From a virus: DNA of 64,000 bases. A program made the position numbers and the translations under genes. The DNA is taken from positions 1-64,000 of IMG/VR virus record IMGVR_UViG_3300014819_000001; one strand, given 5' to 3'. Shown piece after piece: positions 23,919-31,326 of this stretch (position 1 is the first letter of the stretch; every line of letters begins with the position of its first letter). Under the pieces are notes generated by a model. That model had not been told where the DNA came from and searched no databases. It saw only the letters and a list, made by a program, of their open reading frames with translations.

Positions 23919-24268
23919 TTGAAGCTATGTTGTTAGCCTTCCTAATTGGTCTAGCTGTGGGCTTGGTGGCTGGGTTCTTCCGAGGCATGAACTTTTGGGT
24001 CAAACAGATGGTCGAGGATCCTGATGGTATGACCAGAGTATTAAACAATATTAAGAAGGATGAAGCCAAACCCACAGGCCAAGAAGAACCTATGAAGATT
24101 GAAAAGCACGGTGATATATACTATGCTTTCGCAGACAATGGAGATTTTTTAGCACAGGCAGTTACACCTACTGAACTAATAGATCGTATTGAGAAAAGAT
24201 TTCCTGACCGTGTGTTCAAAGGTGCTCTTACCAAGGAACAGGCCAAAGATATGGGTATTATACAATAA
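23915..24268 (+). CDS. Membrane-anchored hypothetical protein
   Basis: 117 residues. A single N-terminal membrane helix (AMLLAFLIGLAVGLVAGFFR) and a soluble domain from about residue 60 (HGDIYYAFADNGDFLAQA). Unrecognised. Confidence 0.55.
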   Translation: MIEAMLLAFLIGLAVGLVAGFFRGMNFWVKQMVEDPDGMTRVLNNIKKDEAKPTGQEEPMKIEKHGDIYYAFADNGDFLAQAVTPTELIDRIEKRFPDRVFKGALTKEQAKDMGIIQ

Positions 24269-24286
24269 CTAATCTTACCAATATGG

Positions 24287-24315
24287 TTGATGTATATAAC
24301 CTAATACAGTATACT
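24287..24315 (+). promoter_or_regulatory. Vegetative promoter TTGATG-17-TATACT
   Basis: TTGATG 24287-24292, a 17-bp spacer and TATACT 24310-24315, followed by AGGAG and the gene at 24339. The spacer length is the same as in all other promoters of the window. Confidence 0.65.
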
Positions 24316-24338
24316 TGGTGTACTTACTAGGAGATTTT

Positions 24339-24602
24339 ATGAAACTTTTTAACCCTGAAACCAAAACCTATTCAGTATTCAAATTCCTTTACGCAGGTAA
24401 TAGCCTTACACAAACCGAAGCAGAGCAACGCTTCAACGTAAAGAACCTTCGTGCTGAAGTCAGCCGTATCCGTCAAAATGGTTATGCTGTATATGCAAAT
24501 ACTCGTAAGGGCAGTGATGTTACTGAGTATGCAATTGGCAAGCCCAGCCGTGAAATCGTAGCATTAGGCTACAAGGCAAAATCAATGGGTATCACCCTCT
24601 AA
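24339..24602 (+). CDS. Small helix-turn-helix-like protein
   Basis: 87 residues from ATG 24339 (AGGAG upstream). LTQTEAEQRFNVKNLRAEVSR with a following IRQNGYAVYANT hairpin looks like a winged helix, as in short phage DNA-binding proteins. It is a one-gene unit with its own promoter and terminator, which fits a regulator or a strongly expressed protein. Confidence 0.65.
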   Translation: MKLFNPETKTYSVFKFLYAGNSLTQTEAEQRFNVKNLRAEVSRIRQNGYAVYANTRKGSDVTEYAIGKPSREIVALGYKAKSMGITL

Positions 24603-24627
24603 TATAGATAACTAAGTTAGAGACCAT

Positions 24628-24650
24628 AGGGGCTCCGGCCCCTTTCATTT
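24628..24650 (+). terminator. Rho-independent terminator
   Basis: AGGGGC at 24628-24633 pairs with GCCCCT at 24638-24643 around a TCCG loop, followed by TTCATTTT. It ends the unit 24339-24602. Confidence 0.75.
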
Positions 24651-24651
24651 T

Positions 24652-25377
24652 ATGTTAAAACTATTCTATCATATCTACACAACCGATGATCAATATGGCA
24701 GTTTATTCTTTGTAGACGAACAGATCAAACGACTACAATATAGTGAACTAATTGATGAAGCCAGTTGTTTTGCAGTGATCACAGGCCCTGCAGCCAATGC
24801 TGTTTGGTACTTGGTGGATCGTAGTAGACGATTCAGAATATTAGATTATGACGAATCCCCAGTAGATCCCTTGTACGAAGGACGTACACTGAAACAAATC
24901 TATGATCTTACCACAGAGGATGATCAAATAATCTATATTCATACCAAAGGTATTAGCTATCTTTTAGGAGATAGAACATTAAACGGCCAACTCAGTGTTA
25001 GAAATTTCAAATCCATAAATGGTTGGCGTGACACTATGGAACACTATTGTATAGATCAATGGCAACAGAGATTAGCCGCTAAGTACTGGCACACACAAGG
25101 CTGTTTTCTACGTACAGATCCATGGCCTCACTATATGGGTAATATGTGGTGGGCTCAAGGTAGTTATATTCGATCATTACCAGATCCTTTGACCTTTCCA
25201 GTGAAATCATATCCAGGTATGCAATTTGCAGAAACAGCTCCAGAACGTATGAGATACGAACAATGGATATTACTAAATCCTGGAGCTCATATGGATCTAA
25301 AACCAATCCCCAAAAACAAAAATCAAGATGGATACACTAGTGAATTTACTCCGTATGAAGATGAATTAGGACTATGA
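24652..25377 (+). CDS. Glycosyltransferase-like protein, member 1 of four tandem paralogues
   Basis: 241 residues. Shared marks of the four: the start KLFYHIYTTDD, EGRTLKQIYDL, IIYIHTKGISYL (strand with a conserved His-Thr-Lys-Gly), NGWRDTMEHYCIDQW, and HYMGNMWWAQGSYIRSLPDP. HTKG and GNxWWA occur in predicted capsular glycosyltransferases, so a transferase role is inferred. It begins 2 nt after the terminator T-run and overlaps the next member. Confidence 0.6.
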   Translation: MLKLFYHIYTTDDQYGSLFFVDEQIKRLQYSELIDEASCFAVITGPAANAVWYLVDRSRRFRILDYDESPVDPLYEGRTLKQIYDLTTEDDQIIYIHTKGISYLLGDRTLNGQLSVRNFKSINGWRDTMEHYCIDQWQQRLAAKYWHTQGCFLRTDPWPHYMGNMWWAQGSYIRSLPDPLTFPVKSYPGMQFAETAPERMRYEQWILLNPGAHMDLKPIPKNKNQDGYTSEFTPYEDELGL

Positions 25378-26207
25378 TTAAAGTATACTATCATATCTAT
25401 ACAAGCCAAAATCATAGAGTTGGTATGCTAATGGTGGATAACCAAATACGCAGACTCAAACGCAGTGGATTGTTCGATCGTGCAGATGAACTCAACTGTG
25501 TGATAGTAGGACCTTATGCTGAGGATATAGCAGAACTGGTTAAGATGCATGGAAAGTTTCGTATATTAGAAACCAGTTTAGATGATAAGGAATCAGAGTT
25601 TGAAGGACGTACATTAAAGCATCTATGGCGTGATGCCAAACCAGATGATAAGATAATGTATATGCACACCAAAGGTATCAGTTATGTTACAGCAGAAAAC
25701 AAGGTAAACAATTATGTTAGTCCACGCAACCTTAGAGCAGTGAATGGCTGGCGTCAAGGCATGGAATATTTTTGTATAGATGATTGGCGATGGCAAATTA
25801 GTGGACTAGGCAAGGCCTATCAAACTGTGGGCATCATACTATTATTTTGGCCCTTTTATATGTATGGCGGTAACTTTTGGTGGGCTACTGGTAGTCATGT
25901 TAGAAAACAGGCCGAACCTATAAGTTGGCCAGGACATGACTATGAGGCTAGACAACAAGAAGATAGCATAGATACCAATCCCATGACCATAAGTCGTATG
26001 CGTCATGAACAGTGGATATTCAGCCGTCAGGACGGTAGTTATTATAGTTGTCTATTCAATATACTAGATATTCCTAAAGATGATGAATTTCACTTATGTC
26101 GTAGTTTTTGGCTTTATGAAGATGATATTACTCCTTATGTTATCAAGCAGAAATATTATCTTAAAAAACAAATACGCCATAACGAAGACCCTCCTCCTGT
26201 AGATTAA
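25374..26207 (+). CDS. Glycosyltransferase-like protein, member 2 of four
   Basis: 277 residues. Blocks: KVYYHIYTSQNH, EGRTLKHLWRDA, IMYMHTKGISYV, NGWRQGMEYFCIDDWRWQ, YGGNFWWATGSHVRKQ. The longest member, with an extra C-terminal segment after about residue 225. Stop/start overlap with member 1. Confidence 0.6.
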   Translation: MIKVYYHIYTSQNHRVGMLMVDNQIRRLKRSGLFDRADELNCVIVGPYAEDIAELVKMHGKFRILETSLDDKESEFEGRTLKHLWRDAKPDDKIMYMHTKGISYVTAENKVNNYVSPRNLRAVNGWRQGMEYFCIDDWRWQISGLGKAYQTVGIILLFWPFYMYGGNFWWATGSHVRKQAEPISWPGHDYEARQQEDSIDTNPMTISRMRHEQWIFSRQDGSYYSCLFNILDIPKDDEFHLCRSFWLYEDDITPYVIKQKYYLKKQIRHNEDPPPVD

Positions 26208-26219
26208 GATACATACAAT

Positions 26220-26978
26220 ATGGCAAATAAACTATACTATCATATCTATACCAGTGCTGATGTTGTAATGAATCAGTTCTTAATAGATGATCAATTAAAA
26301 AGATTACAATGGAAAAATATTGCAGGTAATGTAGAATGCTACTGTACTATCAGTGGTTATAATGTTTTCCCTGCTCTAGACCTTGTCAATAAGCACAGAG
26401 ATTGGCTCAAAGTATTAGAATGGGAAGAAAACGATCCAGGTGGAGAATTTGAAGGACGCACATTAAAGCACTTATGGAAGGATGCTGAACCTGGTGATCG
26501 CATTTTCTATATGCACACTAAAGGTATTAGTTTTCTCAGTGGATTTAGAAATTGGGGGGACGACAGTTATAGGTTCGGACCCCGTAATGTTAAAGCCATA
26601 CACAGTTGGCGCTTGGTCATGGAAACTACTCTACTAGATGTATGGACCCAGCGTGTCAAAGAATTAGATCGTTTTGATACCATAGGCTGTTATTATTTGG
26701 ATGATCCATTTCCTCACTATATGGGCAACTTTTGGTGGGCTACTGGAGATCATATACGCAAGCTCAAACATCCATTTGACTTTTTAGTATTACCCTATCC
26801 TAATATGCACATACAAGAATGCACACCAGAACGTATTAGATACGAACAATACTTGTTCAGCGCACAGGGGTATCATATGAATGCTAGAGCTTGGCCATGG
26901 CATATTACTCCTGATCTACGAGAGCCAGGTTATAGCCCAGGCGTTAATCCTTATGAAGATGATTTTGCGGCACTATGA
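26220..26978 (+). CDS. Glycosyltransferase-like protein, member 3 of four
   Basis: 252 residues. Blocks: KLYYHIYTSADV, EGRTLKHLWKDA, IFYMHTKGISFL, HYMGNFWWATGDHIRKLKHP. Closest in layout to member 1, including the ending PYEDDF versus PYEDEL. Twelve bases separate it from member 2. Confidence 0.6.
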   Translation: MANKLYYHIYTSADVVMNQFLIDDQLKRLQWKNIAGNVECYCTISGYNVFPALDLVNKHRDWLKVLEWEENDPGGEFEGRTLKHLWKDAEPGDRIFYMHTKGISFLSGFRNWGDDSYRFGPRNVKAIHSWRLVMETTLLDVWTQRVKELDRFDTIGCYYLDDPFPHYMGNFWWATGDHIRKLKHPFDFLVLPYPNMHIQECTPERIRYEQYLFSAQGYHMNARAWPWHITPDLREPGYSPGVNPYEDDFAAL

Positions 26979-27784
26979 TTAAACTATACTATCACATCTA
27001 TACCAGTAGTCATAAAATATTAGGACTGAGTTTTGTAGATCAACAAATGAGAAGAATCTATGTCAGTGGTATACACAGATACGCAGAACTTAATTGTCTT
27101 ATACATGGACCTTATCATAAAGAAGTAGAAGAGATAGTGCATAGATATGATAAGAATTGGCGTATATTAGAGTCTAGGCCAGATGATCCTGGTGCTCAGC
27201 GTGAATGTAGAACATTAAAATATATTCATGCAGAAACTAGGCCAGAAGATTTAATATTATTCCTACATACCAAGGGTATCGCTATACACAGTGGTGAAAA
27301 TCGTATACATGGACTTACCTTACCACGTAACCTACGTGCCGTAAATAGTTGGCGTTATGCTTTGGAATACCTCTGCATTGATGAATGGCGTAGTCGTGTT
27401 AATAGATTAAGAACACAGCCAATAGATACAGAAAGTGCCTTTATGAACTTGGAACCATATTGGAACTATTGTGGTAATATTTGGTGGAGTAAGGGCAGTC
27501 ATATTCGACAATTACCTGATCCTACTACTATGGAAGGTATAGATTTCAAAAATGCTGCTCGTAGTTGGCTATTTTGGCACAAGGGAAATCATACAAGTAT
27601 ATTTCACGTGTTGGATAAACCACGTGAAGATGGTAGAGGGGGATATGGTACATTCCGTCTACATGAAGATGATCTAATGAAATATCTAATACATCATAGA
27701 GATAGTCCTGAACATGCTAGTATTACACAACTTACTCCAGAAGCCATGCAACAATTAGAAAAGTTCTTCATTGTAAGACAATAA
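26975..27784 (+). CDS. Glycosyltransferase-like protein, member 4 of four
   Basis: 269 residues. Blocks: KLYYHIYTSSHK, ECRTLKYIHAET, ILFLHTKGIAIH, NSWRYALEYLCIDEWR, YCGNIWWSKGSHIRQLPDP. The HTKG and GNxWW cores are kept although the rest has diverged, so selection on the same activity is likely. Confidence 0.6.
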   Translation: MIKLYYHIYTSSHKILGLSFVDQQMRRIYVSGIHRYAELNCLIHGPYHKEVEEIVHRYDKNWRILESRPDDPGAQRECRTLKYIHAETRPEDLILFLHTKGIAIHSGENRIHGLTLPRNLRAVNSWRYALEYLCIDEWRSRVNRLRTQPIDTESAFMNLEPYWNYCGNIWWSKGSHIRQLPDPTTMEGIDFKNAARSWLFWHKGNHTSIFHVLDKPREDGRGGYGTFRLHEDDLMKYLIHHRDSPEHASITQLTPEAMQQLEKFFIVRQ

Positions 27785-27786
27785 CT

Positions 27787-27794
27787 GCTAAATA
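27787..27794 (+). promoter_or_regulatory. Late-promoter-like octamer GCTAAATA
   Basis: GCTAAATA ends 4 nt before the GTG at 27799; matches six of eight positions of TATAAATA. Confidence 0.35.
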
Positions 27795-27798
27795 CCAT

Positions 27799-28035
27799 GT
27801 GGACAAGAAAAAGAGATACGAACGTTTGGCTGCTTGGCACATATTCCAAGTCATAGAACTATGCTATCAGCAGGGTGTCACTACCACATGGCGTGACATA
27901 TATCAATTCTTACGTGTACCAGAAGCTGTCTATGAAGATGAAGAGGATTTGGATGAACGTATAATCATACAAAATGATTATGAGTTAGAACAAATGAGAT
28001 TAACTCTAGAGAGTAAATTTAACACCCATCATTAA
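27799..28035 (+). CDS. Hypothetical protein
   Basis: 78 residues, GTG start without a visible ribosome site. KKRYERLAAWHIFQVIELCY, WRDIYQFLRVPEAVYEDEED: helical with an acidic C-terminal half. Unrecognised. Confidence 0.5.
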   Translation: MDKKKRYERLAAWHIFQVIELCYQQGVTTTWRDIYQFLRVPEAVYEDEEDLDERIIIQNDYELEQMRLTLESKFNTHH

Positions 28036-28038
28036 GTT

Positions 28039-28046
28039 TATAAATA
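28039..28046 (+). promoter_or_regulatory. Perfect T4-type late promoter TATAAATA
   Basis: TATAAATA ends 4 nt before ATG 28051. With the T4 spacing, the transcript would begin at about the first base of the gene. Confidence 0.6.
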
Positions 28047-28050
28047 TAAG

Positions 28051-28605
28051 ATGAGAGTAAGAGAATTTATCCTTAAAGAAAATACACAGGGTGGAGATGC
28101 TGAACTGGCTCAGAGCCAACAAATTATACAACAAACTAAACAGGCTTTCAAACAACAATTTGGTGTAGATATTAAGACTAATAGCGAACATAGAGATCGT
28201 GCTAAACAACAGGACTTATTTCAACGTGGACAACGAGGTGAACGAGGAATATTCATGCCTATAGATCCAAGTAGATATCCTGATGCCAAATACTTTCATT
28301 TGTTCAGCATGGACATAAGTCCACAGAACCTAACTCAACCACAGAGAAATTGGTTACAACAACAGGGATGGCAATTAGTACATGGTGCTAGAGATCCTGT
28401 ACATTGGCAATTTGTTGCCAAGGCACCTAAGGGTACTCCAACCACAGGACCAGCAACTACTCCTACAGGTCAGGATCCTGGTCAAGCATCATCACAGGAA
28501 CCAGAAAAGGAAGATAATCCATGGCAGGGATTAGGCAGTGGCACAGGTATGGATCTTAAAGGCCTAGCAGGTGATCTTAGAAAGTTAGTTGGATTTGGTA
28601 AATGA
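28051..28605 (+). CDS. M15-like peptidase (D-Ala-D-Ala carboxypeptidase/endolysin type) with capsid-targeting-like N-terminus
   Basis: 184 residues. After a helical segment, FGVDIKTNSEHRDRAKQQDL begins a VanY/M15-like domain, and ARDPVHWQFVAKAP ends it with the H-x-W pair typical of M15 zinc peptidases. SEHRDR supplies the first His, and a middle acidic ligand may be in FHLFSMDIS. The last 55 residues are Pro/Thr/Gly-rich and disordered. The start MRVREFILKE carries an L-K-E site and matches the shared pattern. Peptide cross-link cleavage during entry or lysis is the likely role. Confidence 0.62.
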   Translation: MRVREFILKENTQGGDAELAQSQQIIQQTKQAFKQQFGVDIKTNSEHRDRAKQQDLFQRGQRGERGIFMPIDPSRYPDAKYFHLFSMDISPQNLTQPQRNWLQQQGWQLVHGARDPVHWQFVAKAPKGTPTTGPATTPTGQDPGQASSQEPEKEDNPWQGLGSGTGMDLKGLAGDLRKLVGFGK

Positions 28606-29423
28606 TCATAGATCTACACTGTATGGTAAAGAATGAAGCTATACTATTAGAACACGTACTGCCTATTTGGAAAACCTACCCCATAAGAAATTATATATTT
28701 TACAACGATTCAAGCACAGATAATACAGAAGGTATAATATACGCAGTTTTAGGATCTAGAGCTAGAGTAATAACCAGTGATAGAAAAGAATTCAATGAAG
28801 CTGCTAACAGACAGGACATGCTGAATCAAAGCATGGATGCAGACTATGTATTGAGCATAGACAGCGATGAATTACTCACTGCTAATTTTTGGGATCATAG
28901 AGATCTAGTGTTTAATCAAAAAAACGATGTAGAATATAGAGTATACTGTTATAACCTAGCTGGCTCTTGGACTCATAGACGGACTGATCCAGCTTATAAA
29001 TCCAATTATCTTTGTATGACTGCTAGACCAAAAGATGTTGCATTAAATCTAGATCGAGCTCAATATCATACACAACGTAGATTGCCTTCTAGGGCCAGTA
29101 GGATAAAAAATATAGATGTCATAGGTAACATACACCTACAGAGCTTGAACCTCGGCTTCTATGCACTGAAACAATTATGGTATAAGCATTGGGAATATCA
29201 TAACTATCATAAATCAGTAGATAAAATCAATGCTCAATACGATAGGGTAGTACATAGACTTAAATGGCCTTGCAAGCCTTTGGCCATAGAACTAATTAAA
29301 GATTTGCATATTGATCCCACAGTATTTGATCGATTAGCAGAAGCCAAAGGATATAAACAATATATATTGAACAACCTTGTTCCTAAACTAGTTACCTTTG
29401 GCCATAAATACTTAGATGCCTAA
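28602..29423 (+). CDS. Glycosyltransferase family 2-like protein
   Basis: 273 residues. The GT-A start IIDLHCMVKNEAILLEHVLP, FYNDSSTDNTEGII, DYVLSIDSDELLT (DxD metal site) and a later DVIGNIHLQSL are in the order of GT2/GT92-like enzymes. Overlaps the M15-like gene by 4 nt and the tiny membrane gene by 8 nt. Confidence 0.72.
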   Translation: MIIDLHCMVKNEAILLEHVLPIWKTYPIRNYIFYNDSSTDNTEGIIYAVLGSRARVITSDRKEFNEAANRQDMLNQSMDADYVLSIDSDELLTANFWDHRDLVFNQKNDVEYRVYCYNLAGSWTHRRTDPAYKSNYLCMTARPKDVALNLDRAQYHTQRRLPSRASRIKNIDVIGNIHLQSLNLGFYALKQLWYKHWEYHNYHKSVDKINAQYDRVVHRLKWPCKPLAIELIKDLHIDPTVFDRLAEAKGYKQYILNNLVPKLVTFGHKYLDA

Positions 29424-29544
29424 ATACTGGTACACTTATCAATTAAGCTGTTATGCTCTATTGATAATATTATTATACACTACAGGTACTTTAGGTTATA
29501 TTATTGTCAGTGCCATAGCTGCTTATGGCATACTTACACACTAA
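29416..29544 (+). CDS. Tiny membrane protein
   Basis: 42 residues, two hydrophobic stretches (YALLIILLYTTGTLGYIIVS). CATAAATA at 29403-29410 is 5 nt upstream of the ATG. First of five tiny membrane genes up to 30303. Confidence 0.45.
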   Translation: MPKYWYTYQLSCYALLIILLYTTGTLGYIIVSAIAAYGILTH

Positions 29545-29545
29545 G

Positions 29546-29576
29546 GTCTAGCTGTGAGTATATACACTAGACTTTT
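29546..29576 (+). terminator. Hairpin terminator
   Basis: GTCTAG (29546-29551) plus TGT pairs with ACA plus CTAGAC (2967-29572 region, 29564-29572) and is followed by TTTT. It closes the unit ending at 29544. The string GGTCTAGCTGTG recurs at 29588 and 38811. Confidence 0.5.
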
Positions 29577-29622
29577 ACACACGCAATGGTCTAGCTGTGA
29601 ATATTAACCTTAGGAGTCTGGC

Positions 29623-29778
29623 ATGGAAATTTTTTGGTTACCTTTTATATTTTTATCCTTGATAGGTTTCTTGGCTGTCATTGTCACAGTTCTATGTGCT
29701 TATTTGGATGCTGATGAACCAGCTCGCACGGCCATTCACCATGATAAGCCATATGGTTATTGGAGGAACTTGCTATGA
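29623..29778 (+). CDS. Tiny single-span membrane protein
   Basis: 51 residues, one helix (FIFLSLIGFLAVIVTVLCAY) and a short polar tail. AGGAG precedes it by about 7 nt. Coupled to the next gene by ATGA. Confidence 0.5.
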   Translation: MEIFWLPFIFLSLIGFLAVIVTVLCAYLDADEPARTAIHHDKPYGYWRNLL

Positions 29779-29969
29779 GCCCAGATGTTATATTTGGATT
29801 GATCGTATTGGTAGGCGTTGTCTATTTGGTTGTTAACACAATGAAGTTGAGTGGAACCAAAATGGATGATGAGATCTTAGGGCGTAAATTGCAAGATCTC
29901 CGTAAATTGAAAGATCTAAATGATCCTAAGAATGAACCCCCGTTTCACGATCAAACCAAACCAAATTAA
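29775..29969 (+). CDS. Small single-span membrane protein
   Basis: 64 residues from ATG 29775. N-terminal helix (VIFGLIVLVGVVYLVVNTM), then a charged tail (KLQDLRKLKDLNDPKNE). Confidence 0.5.
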   Translation: MSPDVIFGLIVLVGVVYLVVNTMKLSGTKMDDEILGRKLQDLRKLKDLNDPKNEPPFHDQTKPN

Positions 29970-29971
29970 TC

Positions 29972-30059
29972 AGCGGAATAATTTACCCTTCAATGAACAC
30001 TAGAGCAACCGGTGAAAACTCTAGTGGTCAGGATCCTTATATGCACCGTTAACCCCGCT
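29972..30059 (+). ncRNA. Possible structured RNA element
   Basis: AGCGG (29972-29976) can pair with CCGCT (30055-30059), enclosing a perfect 8-bp hairpin CACTAGAG (29998-30005)/CTCTAGTG (30019-30026) and the palindrome AGGATCCT. No T-run follows, so it does not look like a simple terminator. Speculative. Confidence 0.3.
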
Positions 30060-30130
30060 CAATAATTATTTACGACATTCCCACACAGACATAAACTATA
30101 CTAAAATTGATTAGAACAAAGGATAGATTT

Positions 30131-30217
30131 ATGAATAATGATTTATTAGATATTGTAAAGCATAGCATGATAATAGGATTCTGTTTGGCCCTAATCGTTG
30201 TAGGAATGGTATTATGA
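30131..30217 (+). CDS. Tiny membrane peptide
   Basis: 28 residues: six polar residues, then one helix (SMIIGFCLALIVVGMVL). AAAGGA precedes ATG. Overlaps the next gene by ATGA. Confidence 0.4.
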   Translation: MNNDLLDIVKHSMIIGFCLALIVVGMVL

Positions 30218-30303
30218 ACGACGACAAGCATAGTTTAGAATTTAACTTGGTTTTGGTAGGATTATTTCTCCTAGTCTGCTACTTAATACTGACAGCACCT
30301 TAG
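30214..30303 (+). CDS. Tiny membrane peptide
   Basis: 29 residues: a charged start (MNDDKHSLEFN) and one helix (LVLVGLFLLVCYLILTA). Pairs with the preceding 28-residue gene; toxin- or holin-like size, function unknown. Confidence 0.4.
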   Translation: MNDDKHSLEFNLVLVGLFLLVCYLILTAP

Positions 30304-30480
30304 ACCTTAACCGAATAAATACTCCGCGATAGGCTTGTACCCTATCCAGGAGGCGCCTCAGCCCTGGAAATTCACGCAACGGCATAGCATTGTTTGATAT
30401 ACTGGGGCAACTCCAACTCAATTTAACCTTTATAATCTATAATGTATGTAAGATTATAACAGTATAAATTATGTTATTTG
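30304..30480. other. Non-coding stretch before the iteron-like repeats
   Basis: No gene seen. Holds GAATAAATA (30314), the nested inverted repeat CCAGG-AGGCGCCT-CCTGG around 30343-30376, and AT-rich sequence running into the repeats. Confidence 0.4.
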
Positions 30481-30577
30481 TAATGTTATAGGTTATATAA
30501 ATTATAATGTTATAGGTCATATAATTTATAATGTTATAGGTTATATTTTATGTAATCAATAATGTTATAGGTTATAT
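30481..30577. repeat. Iteron-like direct repeats (possible replication origin)
   Basis: The core TAATGTTATAGGTYATAT starts at 30481, 30505, 30529 and 30560, spacings of 24, 24 and 31 bp, in an AT-rich block. Regular iterated cores next to palindromes are typical of replication-initiator binding sites. No initiator gene is adjacent, so the origin call is inference. Confidence 0.65.
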
Positions 30578-30596
30578 AGATTATAACGGACAGGGT

Positions 30597-30649
30597 GTTG
30601 CGATATCGCAACGGTCGAGTGCGGCCCGGGTGTTGTTGGAATACAACAC
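30597..30649. repeat. Two palindromes next to the iterons
   Basis: A perfect 16-bp palindrome GTTGCGATATCGCAAC (30597-30612) and a 7-bp hairpin GTGTTGT/ACAACAC (30630-30649, loop TGGAAT). Between them lies CGAGTGCGGCC (30616-30626), which recurs at 38116-38126. Confidence 0.65.
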
Positions 30650-30689
30650 GAACAGCAGAATTCAAACCCCAATCCAATACCCACACCGT

Positions 30690-30718
30690 TTGACAGGTCT
30701 CTTGAATGGCGCTACAAT
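30690..30718 (+). promoter_or_regulatory. Family promoter TTGACA-17-TACAAT
   Basis: First of the near-identical promoters (TTGACAGGTCTcTTGaATGG core). -10 ends 6 nt before ATG 30725, so the mRNA would be leaderless. Confidence 0.75.
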
Positions 30719-30724
30719 AAGAGC

Positions 30725-31054
30725 ATGGAAAAGACGAAACGCACTGCTCGCAAAGACTCAAACTTCATCATCTATGAAGCCGTTAGCGCCTCGGGTGAAA
30801 ACTATATTGGGCTGACCCGCAAGACGCAGAGCACCGTGCTCAAAAGCCTCAAAGAGCGTTGGAGAAAGCATCTTAGTCGTGCTCGCAACGAAGACAGAGC
30901 GTGGCGTCTCTACGAATATATGAGAGCAGAAGGGCTCGAAGTCACGTGGGAGCATAGGGTTCTTGCTATAGTACGGGGCAGAGCTGAAGCATACGCCCTG
31001 GAGAGAACCGTTGTAAAAGAACAACGGCCCACGTTGAATGACCAGTACTGCTAA
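30725..31054 (+). CDS. GIY-YIG endonuclease-like protein
   Basis: 109 residues. FIIYEAVSASGENYIGLTRK is the GIY-YIG block (here IYE...YIG), followed by SLKERWRKHLSRA, WRLYEYMRAEG and an EAYALERTVVKE helix with the catalytic Glu position, then RPTLN. Short form without a separate DNA-binding domain, as in T4-like phage homologues. Confidence 0.72.
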   Translation: MEKTKRTARKDSNFIIYEAVSASGENYIGLTRKTQSTVLKSLKERWRKHLSRARNEDRAWRLYEYMRAEGLEVTWEHRVLAIVRGRAEAYALERTVVKEQRPTLNDQYC

Positions 31055-31066
31055 AGACCCTACAGA

Positions 31067-31095
31067 TTGACAGGTCTTTAGACCGATGCTACACT
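31067..31095 (+). promoter_or_regulatory. Family promoter TTGACA-17-TACACT
   Basis: TTGACA 31067-31072, TACACT 31090-31095; preceded by CCCTACAG as in its sister copies. Drives 31125. Confidence 0.8.
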
Positions 31096-31124
31096 ATAGA
31101 AACTGAAACACAACGGAGCACGAA

Positions 31125-31325
31125 ATGGCAAGATTGAAAGACGTAATGGTAGAACTACAGAACGAGATCTACCGTGCAGAACTCACGCTGGAGCAGATAG
31201 CAGTCAAGTACCATGTTCCTATGGACTGGGTGGACACGGCCTTTGCTGAGGTGCTGGAGCAGGAGCGTCAGGACTACGACATGGGTGACATTTTCCTCAA
31301 TGAGTTCGTAGAAGAGGACGAATAA
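31125..31325 (+). CDS. Small acidic hypothetical protein
   Basis: 66 residues. LTLEQIAVKYHVPMDWVDTA resembles a short helix-turn-helix; very acidic tail (FLNEFVEEDE). ACGGAGC ribosome site. Confidence 0.55.
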   Translation: MARLKDVMVELQNEIYRAELTLEQIAVKYHVPMDWVDTAFAEVLEQERQDYDMGDIFLNEFVEEDE

Positions 31326-31326
31326 G

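Noticed and set aside
30481-30577. CRISPR array
   Set aside because: Repeat cores are 18 bp with only 6-13 bp between them, AT-rich and without unique spacer-size units; they fit iterons better.
30534-30761. Minus-strand open frame over the iterons and palindromes
   Set aside because: Covers the repeats, a strong plus promoter and the GIY-YIG start; low-complexity N-terminal product.
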